64,000 bases of DNA from the NCBI GenBank assembly GCA_022821645.1, contig JAJEDE010000021.1, positions 1-64,000 on the forward strand, in the 5' to 3' direction. Numbering within the stretch: the first letter of the stretch is position 1; each line of letters opens with the position of its first letter. Positions 7,119 to 15,411 of this stretch are shown here, piece by piece. This DNA is from Chloroflexota bacterium. Lineage in GTDB: Bacteria; Chloroflexota; UBA11872. The notes beneath the pieces were generated by a model, which had not been told where the DNA came from, made no database searches, and was given only the letters and a program-made list of their open reading frames with translations. The position numbers were made by a program, and so were the translations under genes.

Positions 7119-10067
7119 ATGCCCCGCACCGTCGAACACACCGTCAACGTCGAACTCGCCCGCCTCCTGCGCACCAGGCACCCCCGCTGGCGCAACGGCA
7201 TCGGCGTCGAACAAACCGGCGTACTGGCCGACGCCCCGGCCCAGCGCCCCGACATCCTCATCCGGCACCCCGGCGGCCTCCCCGTCGTCATCGAAACCGA
7301 GTACCAGCCGGCTCGCGAGGTTGAACAGGACGCCAGCGACCGCCTCGACGCGGTCATTGAGGCCACCGGCGAAGCCATCGAACAGGCCGTCGCCCTCCGT
7401 GTGCCCGTGGATCTCCGCGGCGTCAACCAGGCTCAACTGCCCCAACGCGTCGCCGAGGCCGACTTCGACTACTGCGTATTCACCGAGGGCGCCGAAGGCC
7501 CCGACCGCTGGCCTGAGAGCGGCTGGCTCACCGGCGGCGTCGACGACCTCGCTGGCTTCATCGAACACACCGCCCTGTCCGAACGCCGCATCGCCCGCGG
7601 CACCCTCATCCTCGAAGTCGGCGTCCGCCAGGCGGCCGGCCGGCTACAGAAGGACTTGCAGGAAGGTTCGGACGCCATCCCCAAGATCGCCGCTGCCCTG
7701 CACCAAGAGCCGGGCGACCAAACCATGCGCATGGCCATGGCCATCGTCGCCAACGCGCTGACCTTTCACACGAGCATCACCTCGTATCACGACGTCCATA
7801 CGCTCGACGAACTGCGAAACAAGAGTCCCTTCGGAAATCTGCTCAAGTCGCAGGTGCTTGGGACATGGCGCTACATCCTGCGCGAAATCAACTACTGGCC
7901 AATCTTCCGAATTGCTTCGGAAATCGTGTCTCCCATCCCGGACCCCTTGGCAGCGGCGGTCCTCAATCGCTTGGCGCTCGTGGCCGAGGCTCTGCACGAG
8001 CTTGGCGCTGCCACAACCCACGACCTTTCCGGTCAGATGTTCGGCCGCCTTATCGCCGACCGGAAGTTCTTGGCGACGTTCTACACCCTCCCGGCCTCGG
8101 CCGCACTGCTGGCTGAACTGGCTGCGGCCCGGCTCGAAGTTGATTGGTCGGATGCCGAGGCTTACGCCAACTTGCGAATCGCTGATTTGGCTTGCGGCAC
8201 CGGAGCGCTACTCGCCGCTGCCTATCGTGCCGCCGCCTCGCGCCACCGACGTGCCGGAGGCGACGATGCCCAGCTCCATGCCTCAATGATGGAACACGCC
8301 CTCATCGGCGCGGACATCATGCCGGCCGCCACCCACCTGACGGCCGCAACCTTGTCCAGCGCGCATCCAACAACGACATTCGACCGCACCCGTATCCACA
8401 CCATGCCCTACGGCGACCCGGAGCCGGACGACCCGAGCGGACGCGCCACCGCCATCGGCTCCCTGGACCTGATTCTCGAGGACGCCCAGCCATCCCTCTT
8501 CGGCACCGGCCAGCACGCCATCCGCGGCCTCGACGCGTCCGCCATCGCCGACGCTCTACCTGCCTACGCGCGACAAGGCGATGAACTTCATGTGCCCCAG
8601 GGCTCGGTCGACCTCATGATCATGAATCCACCGTTCACGCGACCCAACGCGCAGGAAGCCTCGGCCATTGGGGTGCCGGTGCCCTCGTTCGCCGGATTCA
8701 ACACCAGTGCCGACGAACAGCGGGCGATGTCAGCGGCGTTGCGACGAATCCGTGATCAGTTGGACCCTCGAGCGGGTCATGGCAACGCCGGGCTGGCGTC
8801 CAGCTTCATTGACTTGGCGCACGCGAAAGTGAAGCCGGGTGGCGCGCTAGCGCTGGTCCTGCCCATCGCCGTTATCTCCGGAGAAGCGTGGCGACCGGCC
8901 CGTCGGCTGCTCGCAACCCACTATCGCGATGTCACGATTCTGACAGTCGCGGCCATAGGAGAAACTGATAGATCATTCTCGTCGGACACCGGCATCGGCG
9001 AGGCGCTGGTCGTTGCGGTCAAGCGGGAGCAGCCGGTCCAGGCCGCCGAATCCACGGCGGACGTGCTGTATATCAACCTCCGGCGGCGACCCCAGTCCTT
9101 GGCGGAAGCAAGCGAGATCGCACGCGCCGTCGGTCGCTCGCCGGCGGAACGCGCAAGCCTCATCTACATCGGAGACGACGAGGTCGGTTGTTCGATCCGC
9201 GCAACGCTGGCTGACAGTGGATGCGCTGCCGTAAGCGAGCCAATCGTCGTGGAAGCCGCACTTGCCCTCGCGCGTCGGACACTGCACCTTCCGCGCATGC
9301 CGGATGCGATCCCCATACCGGTAACGACATTTGAGGAAATCGGAACCCGGGGGCTGCATCACCGAGACATCAACGGTCCGGAAATGAGCAGCCAGGGACC
9401 CCGAGGTCCGTTCGACGTGGTGCCCCGTCGCAGCTCCGCCTCCGCCTACCCGATTCTGTGGACGCACGACGCCAGACGCGAGCGACGCTTGTCAGTGGAG
9501 CCCGACAGCGAGGGCCGTGTTCGGCCGAACTCCGAATCTAGAGCCGTTCAAAGATGGGAAACAGCGACTCGACTTCATCTGAACCGAGACTTCCGCCTCA
9601 ATTCGCAGAGCTTGGCTGCCTGCGTGACGCCCGAACGCTCGATCGGCGGTCGAGCGTGGCCCAACTTCAGGCTCGATAACCCGGCGTGTGAAGAGGCGAC
9701 GGCTCTCTGGTCAAACACAACCCTGGGGCTGGTCGGCTTCTGGTGGGCCGGGAGCCGTCAACAGCAAGGTCGCTCAGTCATGTCAATCACTGGGCTGCCG
9801 TCGGTACTGACGCTCGACATTCGTCGTCTCACCCCGAGCCAGATTGAGCACTCGCAACAACTCTTCGCCGACTTCCTCGACCACGAATTCCTCCCCGCCA
9901 ACGAGGCCTACCGCGACCCCGCCCGCCAGGCCCTCGACCACGCCGTCCTCATCGACCTCCTAGGCCTCCCCCAGTCCATCCTCCAACCCCTCGCCCTCCT
10001 CCGCCGCCAATGGTGCGCCGAACCCACCGTCCACGGCGCCAAATCCACCCGCCCCCCCGTTTCGTAG
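7119..10067 (+). CDS. N6-adenine DNA methyltransferase with N-terminal PD-(D/E)XK-like region
   Basis: A 982-residue protein. The N-terminal part (about residues 40-65) reads PDILIRH ... VVIETEY, with Asp45 and Glu59/Glu61 spaced as in a PD-(D/E)XK nuclease, though the usual Lys is not evident. Around residue 355 is the AdoMet motif DLACGTGALL. Around residue 501 is the adenine-methyltransferase catalytic motif NPPF (LMIMNPPFTRPNA). The C-terminal third is unrecognised and may hold target recognition. Single-chain nuclease-methylase architecture suggests a type IIG-like restriction-modification enzyme or a lone defence methylase. No separate specificity or helicase gene is adjacent. The stop codon TAG lies inside an A repeat, so the last residues (RPPVS) are repeat-derived. 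Confidence 0.88.
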   Translation: MPRTVEHTVNVELARLLRTRHPRWRNGIGVEQTGVLADAPAQRPDILIRHPGGLPVVIETEYQPAREVEQDASDRLDAVIEATGEAIEQAVALRVPVDLRGVNQAQLPQRVAEADFDYCVFTEGAEGPDRWPESGWLTGGVDDLAGFIEHTALSERRIARGTLILEVGVRQAAGRLQKDLQEGSDAIPKIAAALHQEPGDQTMRMAMAIVANALTFHTSITSYHDVHTLDELRNKSPFGNLLKSQVLGTWRYILREINYWPIFRIASEIVSPIPDPLAAAVLNRLALVAEALHELGAATTHDLSGQMFGRLIADRKFLATFYTLPASAALLAELAAARLEVDWSDAEAYANLRIADLACGTGALLAAAYRAAASRHRRAGGDDAQLHASMMEHALIGADIMPAATHLTAATLSSAHPTTTFDRTRIHTMPYGDPEPDDPSGRATAIGSLDLILEDAQPSLFGTGQHAIRGLDASAIADALPAYARQGDELHVPQGSVDLMIMNPPFTRPNAQEASAIGVPVPSFAGFNTSADEQRAMSAALRRIRDQLDPRAGHGNAGLASSFIDLAHAKVKPGGALALVLPIAVISGEAWRPARRLLATHYRDVTILTVAAIGETDRSFSSDTGIGEALVVAVKREQPVQAAESTADVLYINLRRRPQSLAEASEIARAVGRSPAERASLIYIGDDEVGCSIRATLADSGCAAVSEPIVVEAALALARRTLHLPRMPDAIPIPVTTFEEIGTRGLHHRDINGPEMSSQGPRGPFDVVPRRSSASAYPILWTHDARRERRLSVEPDSEGRVRPNSESRAVQRWETATRLHLNRDFRLNSQSLAACVTPERSIGGRAWPNFRLDNPACEEATALWSNTTLGLVGFWWAGSRQQQGRSVMSITGLPSVLTLDIRRLTPSQIEHSQQLFADFLDHEFLPANEAYRDPARQALDHAVLIDLLGLPQSILQPLALLRRQWCAEPTVHGAKSTRPPVS

Positions 10068-10527
10068 GGGCGGCGTCTCTGACCCGCCCGTCTTCCGCTC
10101 GTGATCGACGGGCCACCCCCGCCTCATTCGTCGGGCCGAGTTTGTGACCCGCCCATCTACCGGGCAACCACATCCCCAACCATTCGTGGTCAGCCTCTCC
10201 TGAGCCTGTCAAAGTGGCCGGGTCGAAGTCTCTCGGAGACCCGTGTCGAACCACCCGCCGGATGCAGCACCCGCCCCTCCGCCATCCCGGCGTCCCCGGC
10301 CGGGATCCAGCAGCAACCAACCACCAAACCGCACCCAAGCCACCCCTACTGCCCTGCCAGACCCAATGCTCCCAACCTCTGCTTCCTCGCTCGAGGTGAA
10401 CCCGTCCCTTGCCTGTCGGAATCCCCGACCCATCAAGACGAACGGAGTCATCTGCTTCGACAGACGCCCCGGCCCCATGCACCTACACTGGCGCCGTGCT
10501 AATGGCCGCAGTATCAGGAACGGTGAT
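10068..10527. repeat. repeat-filled gap downstream of the methyltransferase
   Basis: This 460-base stretch contains an A palindrome (10060-10096, overlapping the end of the preceding gene), a degenerate A copy (10126-10160) and a variant B repeat (10181-10256). It also holds the second copy of the long repeat (10276-10380). The remaining 150 bases before the small membrane-protein gene show no further repeat and presumably hold its promoter. No coding sequence is convincing. Confidence 0.7.
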
Positions 10528-10788
10528 ATGGATTCGTTAGAGCGCTGGGAGCAACGTCAGCAGGATCGCGGTCGTGGAACCCGACCAGCATCACGACCTG
10601 CTAGATCTGCAGAGCCTCGGCCGCGACCGCAGAATGTGAACGTAAGCCTCCCGGCTCGAAGCTTCGGCGACTGGATCGTAGCTGGCTTTGGAATCGCAAT
10701 CGGGATGTCCTTGTTCTGGCTGCTCATCTCAGTCGTGCTGTTCATTCTGTCGCTTGTGCTTGGACTGGCTTTGCTTCCGTTTTTCTAG
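10528..10788 (+). CDS. hypothetical small membrane protein
   Basis: 86 residues: an Arg/Pro-rich, very basic N-terminal 45 residues, then a hydrophobic C-terminal half (about residues 48-86, WIVAGFGIAIGMSLFWLL and onward) able to form one or two membrane helices. The frame is open farther upstream into repeat DNA. The ATG at 10528 is preferred because the upstream part is low-complexity repeat translation and AGGAACGG precedes this ATG. Its stop overlaps, tail to tail, the end of a truncated methyltransferase fragment on the other strand. No family is recognised. Confidence 0.5.
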   Translation: MDSLERWEQRQQDRGRGTRPASRPARSAEPRPRPQNVNVSLPARSFGDWIVAGFGIAIGMSLFWLLISVVLFILSLVLGLALLPFF

Positions 10789-10928
10789 GCAACCCCCGCA
10801 TCCAGCACCCGGTCGTCCCGCCGAACGTAGCGCCGAACAAAGTCCGCATGCACATTCGCCTTCACCCGCCCCGCACCCGACCCCTCCAACCGCTCCCACT
10901 CACAACGCCCATACCCGCCATAAAACAA
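10785..10928 (-). pseudogene. truncated N-terminus of a class I SAM methyltransferase
   Basis: On the minus strand, a TTG at 10928 preceded by AAGGG opens a 47-codon frame. It contains YGRCEWERLE, then VKANVHADFVRRYVRRDD and RVLDAG. This is the usual approach to, and beginning of, motif I (RVLDxGxGxG) of class I methyltransferases. It stops (GVA, TAG) exactly where the glycine-rich loop should follow, and the rest of the enzyme is missing. I therefore call it a remnant, probably broken when the neighbouring DNA arrived. It is too short to have been listed as an ordinary gene. Confidence 0.6.
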
Positions 10929-11174
10929 CCGCCCTTACCCAGCGTCACACATCCCCACCCACCGCCTCACCGTCGCCAAACCGCATCATTCGCGATGCGT
11001 ATCCGCAGATCCCATGCCCCGTGCATCCATATTCCGTCATCGCTGCGGCCCTAGCCGGGACCCAGCGCCCCAATCAATCCAGGCGCTCCCTGCCGCTTCG
11101 ATCGTCCTCCGGACCCGAGCTAAATGCCTGCGGCACCCACCGAGTACGTGCTAGGTCGGCTGGTCGACCGGGAT

Positions 11175-12059
11175 TCACGCGCTAGGGGCCAGATAGTGAA
11201 CTGGTCGAAGTGGAAACAGCTGTTGAGACTCCTCGGAAATATTCTCGTAGTGTTCGATCCAGAGTTCGACCAAACGCTTAAGGTCGACCAGGGTGATTCG
11301 GCGACGCTCCTGCGTTCTTGCTTCGCGCTCGGCATCTCGGGTGAAGCCTCCCGCGGACACGAAGATGCCGATGTCGTCATCGCCAAGCACGGCTAGGAAC
11401 GCACGTAACCCGTCGACATTGGTTGCGTCGGCCCGGCGCTTGACTTGAACCTTCAGCCGCGGCGAAGCGGCTCCGAGCGGGTCGGCGGAGGCAACGATGT
11501 CGATTCCCTGATCCTGTCCTGGCGGCGATACCCATTGAACGTGATAGGCCATTGCTTCCAACAGTCCCGCCACAAGGTCTTGAAACTCGTATGGATTGAT
11601 GGCCATGAGGAAGCTCTGGATCTCTGTCCAGGCAGTCTCTTCCGCTTCCTCCAGGACTGACTCCGGGCTTGGCGCGGCATCGTCATTCAAGTCGGTCACC
11701 GGATCAGGCTGTTTCGCGCGCCACTCGCCATAGAGCCGGCCCGCCTCTCGAAAGAGATTCTCGGGGTCAGGAAACTGCTCCAGAGCCGCGCGTCCTTCGT
11801 CTGTGATGGTCCACGTACCCCGCTGTTTCACCATCCAGCCGGCCTTCACCGGACCGATGGTTGAGAAGCGAAGAATATTGGGAAAACGTCGAACGCCCGG
11901 CCGGTTCGGATACTCGCTGTCTTCGAACGGTGTGGCTTGAAGAACTTCCTCTACGCGGTCCACCGCCTCACGCGCAGGAAGTCCGTCGGGCGCCTCGGCC
12001 AGGATTCTGAAGAGGGCCTGAGTCATTTCACCCTGACGTCGTCGGGTGATTTCGGGCAT
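11175..12059 (-). CDS. mrr: Mrr-family restriction endonuclease (type IV-like)
   Basis: 294 residues in two parts. Residues 1-100 form a winged-helix-like Mrr N-terminal domain (repeated FRILAEA / TITDEGRAAL elements). Residues about 150-270 form the Mrr catalytic domain, with Glu159, Asp188 in QGIDIVA and Gln205-x-Lys207 in KVQVKRR. Together these make the PD-(D/E)XK-type centre of Mrr enzymes. Mrr-like proteins cut modified DNA, so it probably acts as a restriction barrier. GGGAG lies about 8 bases before the ATG. It stands alone on the minus strand. The adenine methyltransferase at 7119-10067 is the other restriction-modification-like gene nearby, but the two are not in one operon. Confidence 0.9.
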   Translation of the reverse strand: MPEITRRRQGEMTQALFRILAEAPDGLPAREAVDRVEEVLQATPFEDSEYPNRPGVRRFPNILRFSTIGPVKAGWMVKQRGTWTITDEGRAALEQFPDPENLFREAGRLYGEWRAKQPDPVTDLNDDAAPSPESVLEEAEETAWTEIQSFLMAINPYEFQDLVAGLLEAMAYHVQWVSPPGQDQGIDIVASADPLGAASPRLKVQVKRRADATNVDGLRAFLAVLGDDDIGIFVSAGGFTRDAEREARTQERRRITLVDLKRLVELWIEHYENISEESQQLFPLRPVHYLAPSA

Positions 12060-12226
12060 GAGACGTTCTCCCGCCGAGTTCTATTTCCGGAACTGAATCG
12101 AATCGTACCGAAATAGCTGCTCTAGCTGCCCTCTTGAAGCAGACTTCGCCTGAGCGGCCGGTGCTTGCGCGCTACCTGGTGTCGTGCTGATCCGCGAACG
12201 ATTGAATTTGCTTCCGGAGCCGCGAC

Positions 12227-12436
12227 CTAACCAGCTAGGAAAGCAGCCGCGATGGCCCCCGCCGTTCCAACCACATTGAGCACAACAACCAGCAAAACAC
12301 CCACCAACCACGCCCTGAGATCCGCAAAGTCCGCCTTCGTTGCGCAATTCCGAAACAACTCACCACGCAGCCGATCAAACTCCTCACGCAACTCCGCCCG
12401 CGTCACCGGCGGATCCCCGACGTTCGACTCAGCCAT
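12227..12436 (-). CDS. hypothetical protein, coiled-coil plus C-terminal membrane helix
   Basis: 69 residues from an ATG at 12436, with GAGGGG about 10 bases upstream. The open frame extends farther upstream to 12505. A charged helical segment (residues 12-45, TRAELREEFDRLRGEL, KADFADLRAW) is followed by one membrane helix (residues 46-69). This layout resembles small coiled-coil/TM proteins of the DUF1640 or XhlA type, but I cannot assign it. It lies upstream of the mrr gene on the same strand with a 167-base gap. Confidence 0.55.
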   Translation of the reverse strand: MAESNVGDPPVTRAELREEFDRLRGELFRNCATKADFADLRAWLVGVLLVVVLNVVGTAGAIAAAFLAG

Positions 12437-12601
12437 TCGGACGTTTCCCCTCGCAAATAGCGCGCTCAACGCGCCCGCTGAAGGATTCCCAAGCCGCCCG
12501 AACAATCCTCTCGACCAATGCTACCCAAACAACCCCGCCTGAGTCCCTGGACCACACCCACCAGCGGCTCACCGTCGTCGCAGCTGCGGCCGCCCTCAAT
12601 T

Positions 12602-12710
12602 CCTCTCCTGGGAGACCTTCGCAGACACCCCTCGCCTGCTAGGGAGTGGCCGCTCTTTCTCCCTCTCCCCGTGGGCGAGGGTTGGGGTGAGGGTCTTCTG
12701 CGCACCCAAG
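12602..12710. mobile_element. MITE-like element, copy E4 (left end and core)
   Basis: It starts CTCTCCTGGGAGACCTTCGC and continues through the shared core: a GGGAGTGGC segment, CCCTCTCC (12661-12668), then GGGTTGGGGTGAGGGTCTTC. No right terminal repeat was found. It matches E1 and E3 in length and order of parts. Confidence 0.5.
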
Positions 12711-12780
12711 CTCCCAGAACATGCGCGGAGTCAAAGGCAACCGTCTTGGTAAGGCACCCGCCTATGTATGTTCCGACTGC

Positions 12781-12905
12781 CATGGATTGCCCAGGGTCAC
12801 AAAGAGCGGGCCGGGACAGACCGAAAATCCCTGGGTCCCGTGGGACCGAAGGAGAGCAGGGTCGTCCCGGCCCAGACGCTGCCCCAGAGCCTGCAACTGC
12901 AAGGC
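12781..12905. ncRNA. candidate structured RNA or long hairpin
   Basis: A perfect 10-bp pairing, GGGCCGGGAC (12808-12817) with GTCCCGGCCC (12864-12873), encloses a second perfect hairpin, GGTCCC-GT-GGGACC (12834-12847). The sequence is unlike the C-rich flanks. It does not clearly match SRP RNA, T-box or RNase P core motifs, and the strand is unknown. Only the pairing is observed; an RNA product is speculation. Confidence 0.25.
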
Positions 12906-13510
12906 TTAGTGCGGGGTCAACGTCCCTCAAGCCTACCCAATCGCCCCACCACCCCCAATCCCGCTCGGCATTGATACGCCCAGGCCACGCCCACACCTCA
13001 CCCCCAGCCCCCAACTCCGTCCCATCCCATCCCCTTCCCTTCCCCCTCTCACTCCTCTGCCCTCTCCCCTCTACCCTTCCTCACTTGCCCCCTGTCCCCA
13101 GCCAATGTACACTATCTGAGTAAGTCTCGCAACTCGATCCCGGTACCCAATGCTCGTCGCCCGATTCGCCCTGCACCTCCCCCGGCTCCTGTTGCGCATC
13201 CTGCGGCTTTCCCTGCCCGTTGCGCCCTTCGGCCCCTACCCCGCGCCACCGCCTCCCCGCGACCCTCCGAGTGGACCAAACAAACACCCGTCCAACCGCC
13301 CCCGCCCCACCCGCCGCGGTTCCGCTCTCACTCCTCTTCCCTCTCCCCTCTACCCTTCCTCCCCGCACTCCTCGCTGGCTGCTGAGCCTTCGTCACCCGG
13401 TCAATCGCATGACCCAGCCCGAACCTCCCCCCACCGGCCGCAGTCCCCGCACCAAATCGCCGCCCCCGAACGCCCTCCAAACCCCGCCAAAACACGCCCC
13501 GTCGCACCTC

Positions 13511-13534
13511 AAGAGTTTTTTGGAAAAAACTCTT
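13511..13534. repeat. perfect AT-rich palindrome
   Basis: AAGAGTTTTTT (13511-13521), two bases, then AAAAAACTCTT (13524-13534): 11-bp perfect arms. It stands out because the surroundings are C-rich. It could be a protein-binding site or part of a terminator, but no gene ends here. Confidence 0.6.
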
Positions 13535-13751
13535 ACTGCGCGCGAGGCCCCCGCTCAACACCCCGCCAACACCCCCGGTGCCCCTGCCCCCTCCCAATGC
13601 CCCTCCGCCGGTCCCACGCCCCATGCCCAGGCAACCCGCCACCCCATCCCTGTCGCGCCTCCGGGCCGACCCGTCCTGCCCCTGGCCCCTCCCTCGGCGC
13701 GGTCGGTCCCGGCGTCCGACGCTCGGAATTTCGCTCAAAAAAATCCGCCCA

Positions 13752-13804
13752 AACCGTCTCTCGCCAGCCCGCCCCCTCTAGGGGCGGGCTGGCGAGAGAC
13801 GGTT
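13752..13804. repeat. perfect 24-bp inverted repeat (hairpin)
   Basis: The arms 13752-13775 and 13781-13804 are exact reverse complements around a 5-base loop (CTCTA). The arm begins AACCGTCTCTCGCCAGC. No T-run follows on either side, so it is not a standard intrinsic terminator. It lies 167 bases upstream of the 13971 aminotransferase gene, so a role in that gene's 5' region or a mobile origin are both possible. Confidence 0.85.
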
Positions 13805-13970
13805 CCCCCCTTCACCCCCACGCCCCTGCGGCCCCCACCCCATCCTTTCTCCCGCTGCTCCCTCCCCCGTTTTCTCTCACCCCTCACTCCTCTTCACTCA
13901 CTCCTTCCTCCCCGCCCATGTACCCTCATCCCCGGGACATCGACCGTCACCCCCGAAAGTCGGTCCTGAC

Positions 13971-15299
13971 ATGCCAGCCCTCGCGCTCACCGGCGGCGCC
14001 CCCGTCCGCACCCAGTCCTTCCCCGCCTGGCCCGTCTTCCCCGAGCAGGACATCGCCGCCCTCGCCAATCGCCTCCGCGCCGGTGACCACTCCGACGACG
14101 ACCCCGTCATCGAGTTCGAACAAGCCTTCGCCGCCGCCCACGGCGCCCGCTACGGCATCGGCGTCAACAGCGGCACCAGCGCCCTCGAACTCGCCCTCCA
14201 GGCCCTCCGCCTTGAGCGCGGTGCCGAGGTCATCGTCTCCCCCATCACCTTCTTCGCCAGCGTCTCAGCCATCCTCAACGCCGGCCTCGTCCCGGTCTTT
14301 GCCGACATCGACCCCGACACCTACAACATCGCCCCCGCCGCCATCCGGGCCGCCATCACCCCCCGCACCGGCGCGATCATGACCGTCCACTTCGGCGGCG
14401 TCAGCTGCGATATGCAGCCCATCCTCGACATCGCCCAACGCCACAACCTCGCAGTCGTCGAGGACGTCTCCCACGCCCACGGCGCAACCTGGAACCACCG
14501 CGGCCTCGGCTCCATCGGCGACGCCGGCTGCTTCAGCTGCGGCAGCGGCAAGAACCTCTCGGCCGGCGGCGGCGGCGTCCTGATCACCAACGACCCGCTC
14601 ATCCACGAACGCGCCAGCGGCTACGGCGAACTCAACCACCCCCGCCGCCAGCGCCGACGCGAACTCACCGGTGGCCGCGAAACCCGCCCGGCCACCGACG
14701 AGTTCTTCCCCTACTCCTCCGGCAACCGCCGTCTCCATCCTGTCCACGCCGTCCTCGGCCTGCCCCAACTCCAGCGCCTCGACGAGCAAACCGCCCGCCG
14801 CGACGCCAACGGCCGCTACCTCGCCGCCCTCCTCGACGACATCGACGGTGTCACTCCCCGCCGCCAGGACCCCTTCGCCACCCGCGCCGCCAACCACCTC
14901 TTCGTCCTCCGCTACGAGGCCCACGCCTTCGGCGGCCTCTCCCGCGAACTCTTCGTCAAGGCCCTCAATGCCGAGGGCATCCCCTGCCAGACCGAATACC
15001 ACCGCCCCATGCACCACGCCGACCTGTTCAAAGACGTCGACGGCGAACTCACCCGCGTCTGGCCTCGCGCCAACGGCACCCCCGACGTCGACTACACCGC
15101 CATGAACTGCCCCAACGCCGAACGCGCCTGCGCCCAGGAAATGGTCACCCTCCCCACCCGCGTAACCCTCGACACCCGCGACGGCATGGACCAGATCCTC
15201 ACCGCCATCGAGAAGATCCAAACCCACCAGTCCGAACTAGCCGCCTACGTCCCTGGTACCCCTTCGGAGCAGTCGCAGTGGTCCATCTCCGGCAGGTAA
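13971..15299 (+). CDS. DegT/DnrJ/EryC1/StrS-family aminotransferase
   Basis: A 442-residue PLP-dependent enzyme of the sugar-aminotransferase family. Visible parts are the N-terminal GVNSGTSALELAL phosphate-binding segment, SPITFFASVSAILNAG, VVEDVSHAHGA (the Asp that contacts the PLP pyridine nitrogen) and FSCGSGKNLSAGGGG with the Schiff-base Lys at about residue 194. Some family members act as dehydratases. The substrate is unknown, but related enzymes make amino-deoxy sugars or aminocyclitols. It is monocistronic as far as seen, 112 bases before the desaturase pair. Codons end almost always in C or G. The ATG at 13971 fits the family start (the LTGGAPVR segment follows). Confidence 0.92.
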   Translation: MPALALTGGAPVRTQSFPAWPVFPEQDIAALANRLRAGDHSDDDPVIEFEQAFAAAHGARYGIGVNSGTSALELALQALRLERGAEVIVSPITFFASVSAILNAGLVPVFADIDPDTYNIAPAAIRAAITPRTGAIMTVHFGGVSCDMQPILDIAQRHNLAVVEDVSHAHGATWNHRGLGSIGDAGCFSCGSGKNLSAGGGGVLITNDPLIHERASGYGELNHPRRQRRRELTGGRETRPATDEFFPYSSGNRRLHPVHAVLGLPQLQRLDEQTARRDANGRYLAALLDDIDGVTPRRQDPFATRAANHLFVLRYEAHAFGGLSRELFVKALNAEGIPCQTEYHRPMHHADLFKDVDGELTRVWPRANGTPDVDYTAMNCPNAERACAQEMVTLPTRVTLDTRDGMDQILTAIEKIQTHQSELAAYVPGTPSEQSQWSISGR

Positions 15300-15411
15300 T
15301 GACAGCCATGTACTACACGCTCATATCGACCGCCGCTGACCACAGTGCTAGCCTGATTCGACTCCGAATGATGACGGGTTTGCAGGTCCGGCAACGCGAG
15401 GAGAGACGGCC

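Larger units (their letters stand above)
12437..13970. other. 1.5 kb gene-free, C-rich region with repeats and hairpins
   Basis: All open frames here are low-complexity Pro/Ser/Arg translations with no recognisable domain, so I call none. The region holds MITE-like element E4 (12602-12710), a possible structured RNA (12781-12905), an AT-rich palindrome (13511-13534) and a perfect 24-bp hairpin (13752-13804). The upper strand is strongly pyrimidine-rich (runs such as CTCTCCCCTCTACCCTTCC). The last 165 bases must contain the promoter of the aminotransferase gene at 13971. Confidence 0.7.

Noticed and set aside
12781-12905. T-box riboswitch or SRP RNA in the structured segment
   Set aside because: GTGGGACCG and GTCGTCCC loosely recall the T-box antiterminator, but no specifier stem or aminoacyl-tRNA synthetase gene follows; the SRP GGAAGG tetraloop motif is not present.
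13150-14382. Plus-strand open frame (410 codons)
   Set aside because: Pro/Ser-rich translation of a C-rich gap and then out of frame with the aminotransferase; no domain.
14265-15227. Minus-strand open frame (320 codons) inside the DegT-type aminotransferase gene
   Set aside because: Gly/Val/Ala-rich low-complexity translation antisense to a convincing gene.
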